Assembly (NCBI RefSeq): GCF_000367925.1 | Contig: NZ_KB849168.1 | Coordinates: 1-52,839 of the forward strand | DNA: 52,839 nt | Origin: Acinetobacter bohemicus ANC 3994 | GTDB taxonomy: Bacteria > Pseudomonadota > Gammaproteobacteria > Pseudomonadales > Moraxellaceae | Reading direction: 5' to 3' | Notes under the pieces: model-generated | Told to the model about the DNA's origin: nothing | Databases searched by the model: none | Seen by the model: the letters and a program-made list of their open reading frames with translations, nothing else | Made by a program: the position numbers and the translations under genes | Part shown: positions 33,944 through 43,828 of the stretch, in pieces | Layout: every line of letters starts with the position of its first letter | How positions within the stretch are numbered: the first letter of the stretch is position 1

Positions 33944-34935
33944 TAAGGTTTGGCTTTATTTACTGTGGCAGCACTGGCAGCCACGGTCTGATCTTTGACT
34001 TCAACCTGCGGTAAATATTCTTTTTTCAGTATGCCTTGCAACTGGTCATAAGGAATCGTCAAACGTGGTAATCCTACGACATAGGGACCAATTTCATATT
34101 CGCCATATTGCAAAATTAACCCTTGTTTAGATAAATAAAAATTATCTGAGAGACTAAATTTCCACGCCTGTTCATATTCTTCAACGCTATTGGCTAATTT
34201 AGATTCCAGCACCCACGTTTTAAACACCTCGTGTGCTTTTTTTTCTAAATGGGCTTTTTGATTGGGCGCTAAAAGATCATTGAGCTCAACTTGTTTTTGC
34301 TGTTTCAGGTCAAAATTATAATAACGCTGTGAAGAAGAACCATGTGCCCCGCCCAAATAACTACTGGAATTTAAAACTACAGTCGCCAAAGGTAAATTTG
34401 CATTTAAAATTTTCGGTTTAATCATCAAACTAATTTGATGATTGGCACTTAAAGCCTTTAATTCTTTATCTAAAGCCAAAAAGGTTACTAAATAAGGCGT
34501 CACTTGTTTTTCCAGCTTTTGCTTGGCTGTTTCAACTGTTGCCAATTTTTTTGGGGCAGTCGCTTGATCACTCACCTGAATATCCTTCGGATCAGCAGTA
34601 CTTGCCGCGTGTTGATCTGCCTTCAGTAACTTTGGCGAGATATCTATTATTCGGTTTAATTGTTTTAAGATTTGTTGATCAATCAATTCATCAATAAAGG
34701 CTTGGTTACTGGACAGACGTTCAATCGAAATTTCTGGACAATTGTTACCATCACATTCAGGCAAAACCAAGGCTAACTTTTCAGAATCACCTGTCAATTT
34801 TAAAATTTCAGGTTCGACTGTGCTCTGCTTTTGTACTGGATCTTCTTTTGGCTCAGTTTGTTTCGGTTGGCAGGCACTCAATGCCATCATGGATGCAAGA
34901 ATACTGATCGTAAATAGTGTTTTATTTTTTAACAT
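33943..34935 (-). CDS. Lipoprotein with RsiV-like (DUF3298) domain
   Basis: A 330-residue lipoprotein: signal MLKNKTLFTISILASMMALSAC with C22 as lipidation site, then a charged linker. The C-terminal half resembles the DUF3298/RsiV domain (SSYLGGAHGSSSQRYYNFDLKQQ, ELNDLL, YGEYEIGPYVVGLPRLTIPYDQL). Near residue 60 is LPECDGNNC, a CX4C pair shared with the next gene upstream. In Bacillus RsiV this domain binds lysozyme; that role is unproven here. The stop overlaps the tatD start (TAATG). Confidence 0.82.
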   Translation of the reverse strand: MLKNKTLFTISILASMMALSACQPKQTEPKEDPVQKQSTVEPEILKLTGDSEKLALVLPECDGNNCPEISIERLSSNQAFIDELIDQQILKQLNRIIDISPKLLKADQHAASTADPKDIQVSDQATAPKKLATVETAKQKLEKQVTPYLVTFLALDKELKALSANHQISLMIKPKILNANLPLATVVLNSSSYLGGAHGSSSQRYYNFDLKQQKQVELNDLLAPNQKAHLEKKAHEVFKTWVLESKLANSVEEYEQAWKFSLSDNFYLSKQGLILQYGEYEIGPYVVGLPRLTIPYDQLQGILKKEYLPQVEVKDQTVAASAATVNKAKP

Positions 34936-35002
34936 GATTCTGACCTATAACTTTTATCTGATAAATTGACTGTCATGAAATGTCTGTATTCACTACGCAT
35001 GA

Positions 35003-35827
35003 CTAGAACATATTCTGATAAGCATCAACTTTCAATATCTGCTTGGTTTGTTGTTTATTTAAATAAATATCCAGTTGCGCGCCATCTTTAACAATTTCAT
35101 GGGTACGATAATGTAAACCAATGCCTTCTTGATCAAAGAACCAATCCGCTTGTCCCCAGTAAAGTTTTTTCGGTGCGTGTTGTTTGACTTCAGTACCCTG
35201 TTCTTTTAACCATTTTTGATACGCTTGCTGCACAATATTATTCATGTGAGTTTGCTGTTTCGGCTGAATTAAATCTAATAAAAGCACAGGTTGCTGCTTT
35301 TTACGATCCGCCACAAAGAAGTAATAACGCTCTTTGACGTTAACCCCTTCTTGCTTGGTATCCACCCCTAACTGCATCAGCACATACTGATTACGTTGAT
35401 TGGCAATTCGAGTATACATGGACAATTCGTAGGCTTTATTCTTAGAAAATTCCGCTTGCCATGCATCTGATTTTTTCACATAGGCATTGATGGCTTGCTG
35501 CAAAGTCATATTTTGTTTCAGACCAATTTGATCTTGAATCACCTTGGCTTGGCTCTTGGCAATCCAATCATTGAGCCAAGTATCTTCAGTATGTACGGTT
35601 TGAATACTGAGATCGATACAATTCTTGGTTTCACAAAAAGGTAAGGCAATTTTTGCCTGTTGTTCTTGGATATTTAAATACGGTAGTACTTCCGCTTGCT
35701 CGGTTTTAAAGATAGAGGCTTGTGAATTTTCTTGTGTCGGTTCTTTGGATTCTTGTTTTGAAGCATCACAGGCACTGAGTATCAGACCAATGGCGATCAT
35801 GGATGCAGCCACTATTTTCCCGTTCAT
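35003..35827 (-). CDS. Lipoprotein paralogous to its downstream neighbour
   Basis: This lipoprotein has about 274 residues with signal peptide ending LILSAC. I choose ATG at 35827; the in-frame GTG at 35833 would leave only 2 nt after AAGAG. It resembles the next gene: LPFCETKNCIDLSIQ matches LPECDGNNCPEISIE, YYFFVADRKKQQPVLLLDLIQPKQ matches YYNFDLKQQKQVELNDLLAPNQ, and FFDQEGIGLHYRTHEIV matches YLSKQGLILQYGEYEIG. The RsiV-like domain is more degenerate here. The 67-nt gap suggests co-transcription with the next lipoprotein and tatD. Function unknown. Confidence 0.8.
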   Translation of the reverse strand: MNGKIVAASMIAIGLILSACDASKQESKEPTQENSQASIFKTEQAEVLPYLNIQEQQAKIALPFCETKNCIDLSIQTVHTEDTWLNDWIAKSQAKVIQDQIGLKQNMTLQQAINAYVKKSDAWQAEFSKNKAYELSMYTRIANQRNQYVLMQLGVDTKQEGVNVKERYYFFVADRKKQQPVLLLDLIQPKQQTHMNNIVQQAYQKWLKEQGTEVKQHAPKKLYWGQADWFFDQEGIGLHYRTHEIVKDGAQLDIYLNKQQTKQILKVDAYQNMF

Positions 35828-35943
35828 GCTCACAACTCTTTTTCTAAAATAATTAATCTATATGAATGATGCTAAGCGGGCTGTTGACACTTCATCTATG
35901 TTTGCGACGACACATATTTATGAAATGTCATCAGCCCTCTAGT

Positions 35944-35970
35944 AAAACAGCCTCATAAAGAAGCTGTTTT
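35944..35970 (-). terminator. Terminator of prfC
   Basis: An 11-bp stem including one wobble pair, 5-nt loop and T run in the distal arm, 15 nt past the prfC stop. Confidence 0.8.
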
Positions 35971-35984
35971 ATTTTGCGTTCTAT

Positions 35985-37577
35985 TTAGTGTTCGCGTGTC
36001 GCCCGGAATTGGATATCAGGGTAACGCTCTTGCATCAACTGTAAATTCACACGGCTTGGTGCAAGGTAGGTCAAATGACCACCTCCATCAAGGGACAGTT
36101 GATCATGGGCTTTTTTCTTAAACTCATTGAATTTCTTTTCATCATCACATGAAACCCAACGTACAGTATTGATGTTGACTGGCTCATACACACAATCCAC
36201 TTTGTATTCTTCTTTCAATCGATAGGCAACCACATCAAACTGAAGAACACCGACTGCACCCACAATCAAGTCATTGTTGATTTGCGGCATAAATACCTGC
36301 GTTGCACCTTCTTCTGAAAGCTCTTTCAAACCTTTTTGCAACTGTTTCGATTTTAACGGATCTTTTAAACGGACACGGCGGAACATTTCCGGTGCAAAGT
36401 GCGGAATACCGGTAAAGTGTAGATTTTCACCCGAGGTAAAGGTATCGCCAATTTGAATGGTTCCGTGGTTATGCAAACCAATAATGTCACCCGGCCATGC
36501 TTCTTCAAGCTGTTCGCGCTCACCTGCGAGGAACGTTAAAGCATCGCTAATTCGTACATCTTTACCCAGACGTACATGATTCATTTTCAAACCTTTTTCA
36601 TACTTACCTGAGCAGATACGCATGAAAGCAATACGGTCACGATGTTTCGGGTCCATATTGGCCTGAATTTTAAACACGAAACCAGAGAAGCCTTCTTCTG
36701 TTGCTTCAACTGCACGTTCATGTGTTGGATGTGCTTTAGGTTCAGGTGCCCACTGAATAAATGTATTCAGCACATGATCCACCGCAAAGTTACCCAAAGC
36801 CGTACCAAACAGTACCGGTGTTTGCTTACCTTGTAGAAACAAGTCACGATCTAATGGCTCATTGGCCATTTGTACAAGCTCTAACGACTCTTCAAATGCC
36901 GCAAAGGCAAGTTCGCCCACTTTTTCACGCAAGTCAGGATGGTCATAGCTATCACGAACTTCAATATCGGTAATGGTTGAACCAAAACCAGCTTTATACA
37001 CATAAAATTTTTCTTCGAGTAGGTTATATACCCCAGCGAAGTCACGCCCTGTACCCAGTGGCCATGTAATTGGCACACACTGAATTTTAAGGACATTTTC
37101 AATTTCATCCAACAGCTCTAAAGGCTCACGGATTTCACGGTCCATTTTATTGACGAAAGAAATAATCGGCGTGTCGCGCATACGACAGACTTCCATTAAC
37201 TTAATGGTTCGATCTTCGACACCTTTTGCACCGTCAATCACCATTAATGCAGAATCAACCGCAGTTAATGTACGATAAGTATCTTCAGAAAAGTCTTCAT
37301 GCCCTGGGGTATCCAGCAAGTTAATGACATGTTTTTTATAAGGAAACTGCATTACCGAGGTGGTGATAGAAATCCCACGTTCTTTTTCCATTTCCATCCA
37401 GTCAGAAGTGGCAGCACGGTCTGACTTACGACTTTTAACCATTCCAGCAACCTGAATTGCCTTACCCCATAACAACAGTTTTTCTGTCATGGTGGTTTTA
37501 CCAGCATCGGGGTGGGAAATAATCGCGAACGTCCGTCGCTGAGCGACCTGTGCCGCTAATTCGTCTTTAAAACTCAT
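35985..37577 (-). CDS. prfC: Peptide chain release factor 3
   Basis: RF3 is the GTPase that removes RF1 and RF2 from the ribosome after termination. The 530-residue protein has the G domain with G1 SHPDAGKTTMTEKLLL, G2 region KERGISITTSVMQF, G3 DTPGHEDFSEDTYRTL and G4 FVNKMDRE, followed by the RF3 domains II and III (about 310-530). Length and motif order match E. coli RF3 (529). It is monocistronic. Confidence 0.97.
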   Translation of the reverse strand: MSFKDELAAQVAQRRTFAIISHPDAGKTTMTEKLLLWGKAIQVAGMVKSRKSDRAATSDWMEMEKERGISITTSVMQFPYKKHVINLLDTPGHEDFSEDTYRTLTAVDSALMVIDGAKGVEDRTIKLMEVCRMRDTPIISFVNKMDREIREPLELLDEIENVLKIQCVPITWPLGTGRDFAGVYNLLEEKFYVYKAGFGSTITDIEVRDSYDHPDLREKVGELAFAAFEESLELVQMANEPLDRDLFLQGKQTPVLFGTALGNFAVDHVLNTFIQWAPEPKAHPTHERAVEATEEGFSGFVFKIQANMDPKHRDRIAFMRICSGKYEKGLKMNHVRLGKDVRISDALTFLAGEREQLEEAWPGDIIGLHNHGTIQIGDTFTSGENLHFTGIPHFAPEMFRRVRLKDPLKSKQLQKGLKELSEEGATQVFMPQINNDLIVGAVGVLQFDVVAYRLKEEYKVDCVYEPVNINTVRWVSCDDEKKFNEFKKKAHDQLSLDGGGHLTYLAPSRVNLQLMQERYPDIQFRATREH

Positions 37578-37701
37578 GAAAGATACCTACTGCAGAATGG
37601 CAGTGTAAAAGATCAGAACTGATCAATATAAAAATTTGCCGATATTGTAGCAGATCATCAAACTTTTGAAATGAACTAAACTTGTTCAAAGCACATCTAT
37701 C

Positions 37702-39771
37702 TTAATTCGAAAATGTGTATTTAATCTCTTCTAAGTGATCAACCTTCACCGGCATTCCCAATAAATAGCCCTGCAATTGTTGACATCCTAAACGGGTTAA
37801 TATCTCCGCCTGCAATGGCGTTTCCACCCCTTCTGCGGTCACCACCAAGCCTAATTTAATCGCTAATTGAATAATACTGGCTAAAATCATTTCATCTTTT
37901 GAACCAATAGACAGATCTTTAATAAATTCTCGATCTATTTTCAGCTCATCCACAGGTAAATTTTTTAAATATAAAAAACTCGAATGCCCGGTCCCAAAGT
38001 CATCAATGGCAAGTTTAATCCCCATCTGACGCAAACGATTAAAACAACGGATACTGGCATCAATATGATGCATCGCGGTAGATTCAGTAATTTCAATTGC
38101 CAAATGATTCGGCTTAATTTGATACTTTTGAAATAAGCCTTCCAGTGTTGAAAACAGATGCTTATGTTCAAATTGTACAGCAGACAAATTTACCGCTACA
38201 GGGAAATAATTTGAACCATTTTGCTCCCAAATTTGGATTTGTTTACAGGCTTGCTCAAGCGCCCAATAGCCCATTGGAATAATCAGTCCGGTTTTTTCAG
38301 CGCCAGGAATAAACATATTGGGTGCTAAAAGCCCTAAACTGGGATGATTCCAACGAATAAGCGCTTCTACACCACAAATTTCACGATTTTTGGTGGTAAA
38401 TTTAGGCTGATAAAACAGTACAAATTGTTGTTCTTCTACGGCTTTATACAAATCATTGATCAGTTTGGTTTGGCTTTTCGCTTCTTGTTGATCGGCAGTA
38501 AAATTAAAGAACGAATAGGTATTTCTGCCCTGATTTTTTGATGTCAACATTGCAGCATCGGCATTAATCAATAAATCTTGTAAATTATTGGCATGATCTG
38601 GATACATCGCGATGCCGATACTACTCGAAATATTAATTTCTTTACCCGCAATTAAGAAACTGTCCTGTATCCATCCCAAGACTTCTTCTGCGGTTTCGCT
38701 AGCCGTGTCAATGGTTGCGCGCTCTAGAACCATCAAAAATTCATCACCACCGATACGCAGCAATTTTTCATTTGCTTTGAGTTTACTGTGAATCCGCGCA
38801 GCAAGCAGTACCAACAGTTGATCGCCCACATGATGCCCAAAAACATCATTCACTGCTTTAAAGCGATCTAAATCAATATAAAGAAAGGCAATTTTATCAT
38901 CGCGGTAACGATGCTCAGTAAATAAAAAATGTGAATATTCTGCTAAGAATAAACGGTTAGGCAATTTGGTTAAATTATCTTCTACCGCGCGATTGGCTAA
39001 CTCACGATTGACTTTAGACAGCTGTTTATTGCGGGCTTCTAAGCGTTGTTCTAATACAGCCACACAAAATGTAGCAACCAAAATTAAGCTACTAATAAAT
39101 ACGATCGTAAATAAAATTAATCCTTGTCCAGTTGGATTATTTGAAACCAGCTGATCGGTATTAATCGAATCAAAAGACAGCGCAGCCATACCCGTATAGT
39201 GCATTGCAACAATGGTAAAAGCCAACATCAATACAAGGTAGAGTTTAATATGAATCAGTTTATAGACCGCACTTTTATATTTAAAAGTCAGCCATAAAGT
39301 TAGACCAGATCCAGTAATAGCAATCAAAACAGAAAACAGGATTAACAGTGGATCGTAGTGCATCTTATGCTGATCCAGCACTAAGCCCATCATTCCGACA
39401 TAGTGCATTCCAGAGATACCGAGTCCCATCAAAAGCGCACCCAAAATAAGGCACATAAAAGGCAAGGTTTCTTTGGTGATTAACCAGACAGTAAAGGTAG
39501 AGGCAATGAATGCAATAATATAAGAAACAAAAATAAACCTGTAATCCGAAACGTAATCTACTGGTAATTGGCTGGCCAGTATACCAACCAAATGCGTACA
39601 CCAAATTGCAGCACCTAAAACAAAGCCACTGATCACAAGAAGCGTTTTTTTATACTTTTTAAACAGCTCACGAAATAATAATTGTTCAATCGATATGGCT
39701 AAATAGCAAATTAAAATAGCAAGAATAATAGAACCTACAATGAGGCTAAAATCATAATGTATATGAATCAT
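37702..39771 (-). CDS. MHYT-GGDEF-EAL cyclic-di-GMP enzyme
   Basis: A 689-residue membrane protein. Residues 1-245 contain seven helices with three MHYT-type motifs (CTHLVG, GMHYVGMMG, AMHYTGMAAL), proposed to bind a metal such as copper and sense gas or redox state. GGDEF (about 262-425): the active site RIGGDEFLMV is intact, but the usual inhibitory RxxD just before it is absent (ANEKLL). EAL (about 440-680): key motifs are intact (GVEALIRW, NLSAVQFE, EITES, AIDDFGTGHSS, KIDREFI, TAEGVETPLQ, LQGYLLG). It could therefore make and degrade c-di-GMP. A 450-nt leader region precedes it. Confidence 0.93.
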   Translation of the reverse strand: MIHIHYDFSLIVGSIILAILICYLAISIEQLLFRELFKKYKKTLLVISGFVLGAAIWCTHLVGILASQLPVDYVSDYRFIFVSYIIAFIASTFTVWLITKETLPFMCLILGALLMGLGISGMHYVGMMGLVLDQHKMHYDPLLILFSVLIAITGSGLTLWLTFKYKSAVYKLIHIKLYLVLMLAFTIVAMHYTGMAALSFDSINTDQLVSNNPTGQGLILFTIVFISSLILVATFCVAVLEQRLEARNKQLSKVNRELANRAVEDNLTKLPNRLFLAEYSHFLFTEHRYRDDKIAFLYIDLDRFKAVNDVFGHHVGDQLLVLLAARIHSKLKANEKLLRIGGDEFLMVLERATIDTASETAEEVLGWIQDSFLIAGKEINISSSIGIAMYPDHANNLQDLLINADAAMLTSKNQGRNTYSFFNFTADQQEAKSQTKLINDLYKAVEEQQFVLFYQPKFTTKNREICGVEALIRWNHPSLGLLAPNMFIPGAEKTGLIIPMGYWALEQACKQIQIWEQNGSNYFPVAVNLSAVQFEHKHLFSTLEGLFQKYQIKPNHLAIEITESTAMHHIDASIRCFNRLRQMGIKLAIDDFGTGHSSFLYLKNLPVDELKIDREFIKDLSIGSKDEMILASIIQLAIKLGLVVTAEGVETPLQAEILTRLGCQQLQGYLLGMPVKVDHLEEIKYTFSN

Positions 39772-40157
39772 ATTCAGCTTCCGTATTGGTTATATTTTTG
39801 TTTTAATCCGCATTATTAATATCAATTACCCTTTCACGAAAGTTTTTCGCCTCTAAAAAGTGCTTATATAAAAAATCGATCAAAATAAGAATCTTATACT
39901 ATTTCATTTTGGTCAAGTGGTAATTACGCTATCCACTTTTATTTCTAATTTAGGCATTTCATTAAGCAAACCTAGATCAATTTTTTTTCAATTAACCCTA
40001 CTCCGTTCATGTTTTTATACTTAAGGTCATCATCTATAAAACCCAATAATTGAACAACAAGTCTAATCTATTTAAAAAAAATCGCTATATCTTTTTACTG
40101 GCTGGTACAGATTAAACCAGCCTTATGCAATCCACAATGATGAATATACAGCCAAAT
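39772..40157. other. AT-rich intergenic before the MHYT gene
   Basis: I see no gene here. A 7-bp stem-loop (40100-40106 with 40116-40122) with no T tract lies near the protease end, and a small CGAAA/TTTCG hairpin lies near 39838-39850. A TTGACC box on the minus strand near 39916 could be a promoter element for the MHYT gene, but no well-spaced -10 was found. Confidence 0.5.
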
Positions 40158-40186
40158 AAAACCAGTCAACTGAGCTGACTGGTTTT
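40155..40186 (-). terminator. Terminator of the tail-specific protease gene
   Basis: An 11-bp stem (40158-40168 with 40176-40186) with 7-nt loop and T run on the minus strand. Confidence 0.88.
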
Positions 40187-40221
40187 TTAACATTTAAGTC
40201 AACAATCCTGAATCAAGCATG

Positions 40222-42420
40222 CTATTGAGCAGAGGCTTGAGTCGATTGTAATTTAGCATAATCCAATAAAACTTGAGCAGACTCAGTCACAAATACTTCT
40301 TCCTCCGCTAAAGCAGGTCGTTTTGCTGCTTTCATTTTGGCACGAGACTCAATCAAAGCGTCAATTGAGGCTTGATAACTTTCCCAATTGGCATACGGTT
40401 TTTGTCCTGTCACAGCCCGACGTTGATTCTCGGACTCTAAGGTTTGCTGCTCTAACGCATTCAACTCTGCTTTACGCTGATCAATATCTAGGACGACACG
40501 TTTTTGCTCATCGGTTTTTTTAGCAATGGCTTTACGCTGTTCTAAATATTTAAATTGCGGATCATTCACCACCCGTTGTTGTGATAACTGGGCTAAGTTT
40601 TGCACATAAGGTTGTACCGAACCTTCACGTTTAAACGGTGCTGTTGGAATGGTGTCCCACTTCAAGGCATTTTTCGCCTTACGCTCACCAAACTCTTCAT
40701 TGTAAATATCGACCAGTTTAATGTCGGGTACAACGCCTTTATTTTGGGTACTTCCGCCAGTCACACGATAGAACTTACGCTGCGTTAAAGTCGCTTGACC
40801 ATAAGCTAAGGTGTCCAATTGAACTTGTGCTGTACCCTTGCCCGTGGTTGTGCTGCCAATCACAATACCGCGCTCATAATCCTGAATCGCGGCTGAATAA
40901 ATCTCACTGGCAGATGCCGAAGCCAAATTCACCATCACCGCCAGAGGGCCAGCATAGGTTTGTGTGCCACCATCATCATCTTCAAATACGCTGACATTAC
41001 CACTGCCGTCGCGTATTTGTACCACTGGACCAGTCTTGATCACTTGACCCAACATACGTGCAACTTCTTCGAGTGAGCCACCTGGGTTATTACGCAAATC
41101 AATAATAATCCCTTCAACATTCTTTGCAGCCAACGCTTTTAATGCATTGTTGGTGTCCTCAGAAACTGAGCGATATTCGGCGCCCGCACGGCGCGCACGA
41201 TAGTTCAAATAGAACGATGGAATTTCAATCACACCAAAAGTATGGTTTTTACCATCACGCTTAATATCAACGGTACGTGAACGTACCCCTGCATCTTCTT
41301 CTTGAATGACATCACGCACCAAACTTACGGTACGCGCTTGGCTCATGGATGCACCGGCACCGAGTAAACGTAAGCTGACTTTAGTGCCGCGCTTACCGCG
41401 GATTAAACCAACCACTTCACCACTTGACCACCCCACAACATCGACCATTTTGTCGCCATCTTGTGCAACACCAATAATCCGGTCACCCGATTTAATTTGA
41501 CCTGACTTACTGGCTGGACCACCTTCGACAATCGTTTCAATCTTGGTGTAGTCTTCATTACCACGTTCAGGACGAATCGAAACCCCAATCCCTTCTAATT
41601 GCAACGTGGTTTGGCGGTTCAGCTCCATCGCATCGACAGGTGGGAAATAGTTGCTATGCGGATCATAGGTCAACATCATCGCATTTAAGGTTTTGTCCAA
41701 GACATCATCACTTTTCACACGACTGACACGCTCAAGTTGGCGCGTATAACGCTTGGTCAATGTTTGGACAGGAGTTAAATCTTCTGGGCTGGTTAAATCT
41801 TGCCCATTGGCTAAAGTAGGATCATCTTTTAATGCTTTTTGTTTGGCAGATTCTTCTTCTTTGCTAATGTTTAAGTTAATCAGCTGCGACACCAACATTT
41901 TTTGCCAATGTTTATGCTGCTCTTCTACAGAATTAAAATAAGGCGCTTTTTCGCGGTCGGTTTCAATATAAACATTACTTTGCTTTAAGTTTTGTGGTTT
42001 TTTCAATTCAGCCAACATGAATTGATAGAACTGTTTTAAACGCTCACGATATTGGGCGTGAATTAAATAAGGACCCGATAAATCCCCAGCTTTTAATGCA
42101 GCACCAAAAGTTGCACCATAATTTTTCTTATACTGTTCAACTTCAGCGGCTAAAAATAATGAATGGTCTGCATCTAAACTATCTAAATAGAAATCAAGAA
42201 TTCGATTAGAGGTATTGGCATCTAAACGCATATTTAAGTAATGTTGACGGTCAACCAATGTTGCCAATTGGCGTGATACCAGTGCTTGTTCTTGTGTCGA
42301 TTGAATGGTTTCAGGCGCGGCAACCGTATTATTGGCTGCGATTGCCTCGTTCATTACATGGGAAAAGAAAAATCCACCCGTTGCAATTGTAACGGCACAA
42401 GCTAATGTTTGAAGTTTCAT
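40222..42420 (-). CDS. prc: Carboxy-terminal processing (tail-specific) protease Prc
   Basis: The periplasmic tail-specific protease matures lipoproteins and murein hydrolases and influences envelope integrity. The 732-residue protein has a signal peptide (MKLQTLACAVTIATGGFFFSHVMNEAIA), an N-terminal helical domain, a PDZ domain (about 245-345, LQLEGIGVSI, GGPASKSGQIKSGDRIIGV) and the S41 peptidase domain with catalytic Ser in SASASEIYSAAIQDY and Lys in TTTGKGTAQ. A C-terminal DUF3340-type region follows. A hairpin (TTGGTC/GACCAA, 42438-42452) lies directly above AAGGAAG in its leader. It is divergent from nagZ. Confidence 0.95.
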   Translation of the reverse strand: MKLQTLACAVTIATGGFFFSHVMNEAIAANNTVAAPETIQSTQEQALVSRQLATLVDRQHYLNMRLDANTSNRILDFYLDSLDADHSLFLAAEVEQYKKNYGATFGAALKAGDLSGPYLIHAQYRERLKQFYQFMLAELKKPQNLKQSNVYIETDREKAPYFNSVEEQHKHWQKMLVSQLINLNISKEEESAKQKALKDDPTLANGQDLTSPEDLTPVQTLTKRYTRQLERVSRVKSDDVLDKTLNAMMLTYDPHSNYFPPVDAMELNRQTTLQLEGIGVSIRPERGNEDYTKIETIVEGGPASKSGQIKSGDRIIGVAQDGDKMVDVVGWSSGEVVGLIRGKRGTKVSLRLLGAGASMSQARTVSLVRDVIQEEDAGVRSRTVDIKRDGKNHTFGVIEIPSFYLNYRARRAGAEYRSVSEDTNNALKALAAKNVEGIIIDLRNNPGGSLEEVARMLGQVIKTGPVVQIRDGSGNVSVFEDDDGGTQTYAGPLAVMVNLASASASEIYSAAIQDYERGIVIGSTTTGKGTAQVQLDTLAYGQATLTQRKFYRVTGGSTQNKGVVPDIKLVDIYNEEFGERKAKNALKWDTIPTAPFKREGSVQPYVQNLAQLSQQRVVNDPQFKYLEQRKAIAKKTDEQKRVVLDIDQRKAELNALEQQTLESENQRRAVTGQKPYANWESYQASIDALIESRAKMKAAKRPALAEEEVFVTESAQVLLDYAKLQSTQASAQ

Positions 42421-42620
42421 AAATAATTCGTACTTCCTTGGTCTTTGACCAATATTACAACGTTGTTTTTCAGCATGAATTGAGTATATTCAAATTCTTA
42501 AACAACTTAATATGTGTATGTCGTGTAGTTTTATCATATTCTGTACTGTCAAAATGTAGCAAATCATTGCAGAATTCAGGTATTGTTTTTGCTTTATAAA
42601 ATACCAACACGGACACCGAT

Positions 42621-43643
42621 ATGATTGGCGCATTGATGCTAGACATCGCTGGCACAGAACTTACTCAAGAAGATATTGAACTATTACAAGCACCGCAAGT
42701 AGGCGGCATGATTTTATTTTCGCGAAATATAGAATCACCAGAACAAGTTCGTGCTTTAACAGATCATATGCGTCGTGTAAGACCTGATATTTTAATTGCC
42801 GTTGATCAAGAAGGTGGTCGCGTGCAACGCCTAAAACAGGGTTTCACCTTGCTGCCTGCAATGGGTCGTTTAGGTGAACGCTATCTGACTGATCCAGAAC
42901 AAGCTATTGCTTTAGCGGAACAATGCGGTTGGCTGATGGCAACCGAAGTCCTTGCTGTAGGGATCGACTTTAGCTTTGCACCTGTATTGGACTTAAATGA
43001 TGTCAGTGATGTGATTGGTGACCGTGCATTTGCCCAAAATATTCAAGATATTGTGCCACTTGCTCGTGCATTTTTAGCAGGCATGAAACGTGCGGGTATG
43101 GCAAATACAGGAAAACATTTCCCGGGTCATGGTTCAGTCAAGGCCGATTCTCACATTGCAGCACCTGTAGATTCGCGTTCGTATGACGAAATCTATCACC
43201 AAGATATGCAGACGTTTATTCAACTCATGCCGCAACTTGATGCACTCATGCCAGCGCATGTGATTTACGATCAAGTCGATCCAAATCCAGCGGGTTTCTC
43301 ACCCTATTGGATTCAAAAAGTCCTACGTCAAGACTTGAACTTTGAGGGTGTACTTTTCTCAGACGACTTAACCATGCAAGCTGCCTGTGTGGTCGGTGGC
43401 GCAGATGCGCGTATCCAAGCGGCACTCAAAGCAGGGTGTGATATGGGCTTAGTCTGTAATGACCGTTCAGCAGCGTGTACTGCTTTAGCTGGTATGCAGC
43501 GACTCCCCCTACCCAATCAACAACGCTTGGAACGTATGCGTGGAAAAATCCCATCCATCACTGTGGGTCAAATCCTTGAATTAGGTACTGAATGGCAAAA
43601 AGTGAAAGACAATATCGAAAACTTTAAAAAATCATTTAATTAA
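42621..43643 (+). CDS. nagZ: Beta-N-acetylhexosaminidase NagZ
   Basis: NagZ removes N-acetylglucosamine from muropeptides in the cytoplasm during peptidoglycan recycling, producing signals that in some species induce AmpC. It is a family 3 glycosidase of 340 residues. Seen: AVDQEGGRVQRL, the KHFPGHGSVKADSH loop with catalytic-type H178, and the nucleophile in FSDDLTMQA (Asp248 or Asp249). The nagZ ATG lies 24 nt after TTTATAAAATACC. A terminator-like hairpin follows. Confidence 0.96.
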   Translation: MIGALMLDIAGTELTQEDIELLQAPQVGGMILFSRNIESPEQVRALTDHMRRVRPDILIAVDQEGGRVQRLKQGFTLLPAMGRLGERYLTDPEQAIALAEQCGWLMATEVLAVGIDFSFAPVLDLNDVSDVIGDRAFAQNIQDIVPLARAFLAGMKRAGMANTGKHFPGHGSVKADSHIAAPVDSRSYDEIYHQDMQTFIQLMPQLDALMPAHVIYDQVDPNPAGFSPYWIQKVLRQDLNFEGVLFSDDLTMQAACVVGGADARIQAALKAGCDMGLVCNDRSAACTALAGMQRLPLPNQQRLERMRGKIPSITVGQILELGTEWQKVKDNIENFKKSFN

Positions 43644-43649
43644 TGCGAC

Positions 43650-43679
43650 AAAAGGAACACGACAAGGTGTTCCTTTTTC
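43650..43679 (+). terminator. Terminator of nagZ
   Basis: An 11-bp stem (AAAAGGAACAC with GTGTTCCTTTT), 6-nt loop and T run. Confidence 0.9.
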
Positions 43680-43828
43680 TTTATGATAATAAAAAACAAA
43701 GTCACAGACTTTTTACATTGCTTGGCTCATTTTATCTTGCACAAGAAATTTAAAAAAAGCCGCGATGAAGATAAAAAATCGAATCGACTTACATTTAAAA
43801 CTACAAAAACAGATAAGGTCAGGATGAC

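Noticed and set aside
40100..40122. Second terminator after the tail-specific protease.
   Set aside because: The 7-bp hairpin has no T run on either strand.
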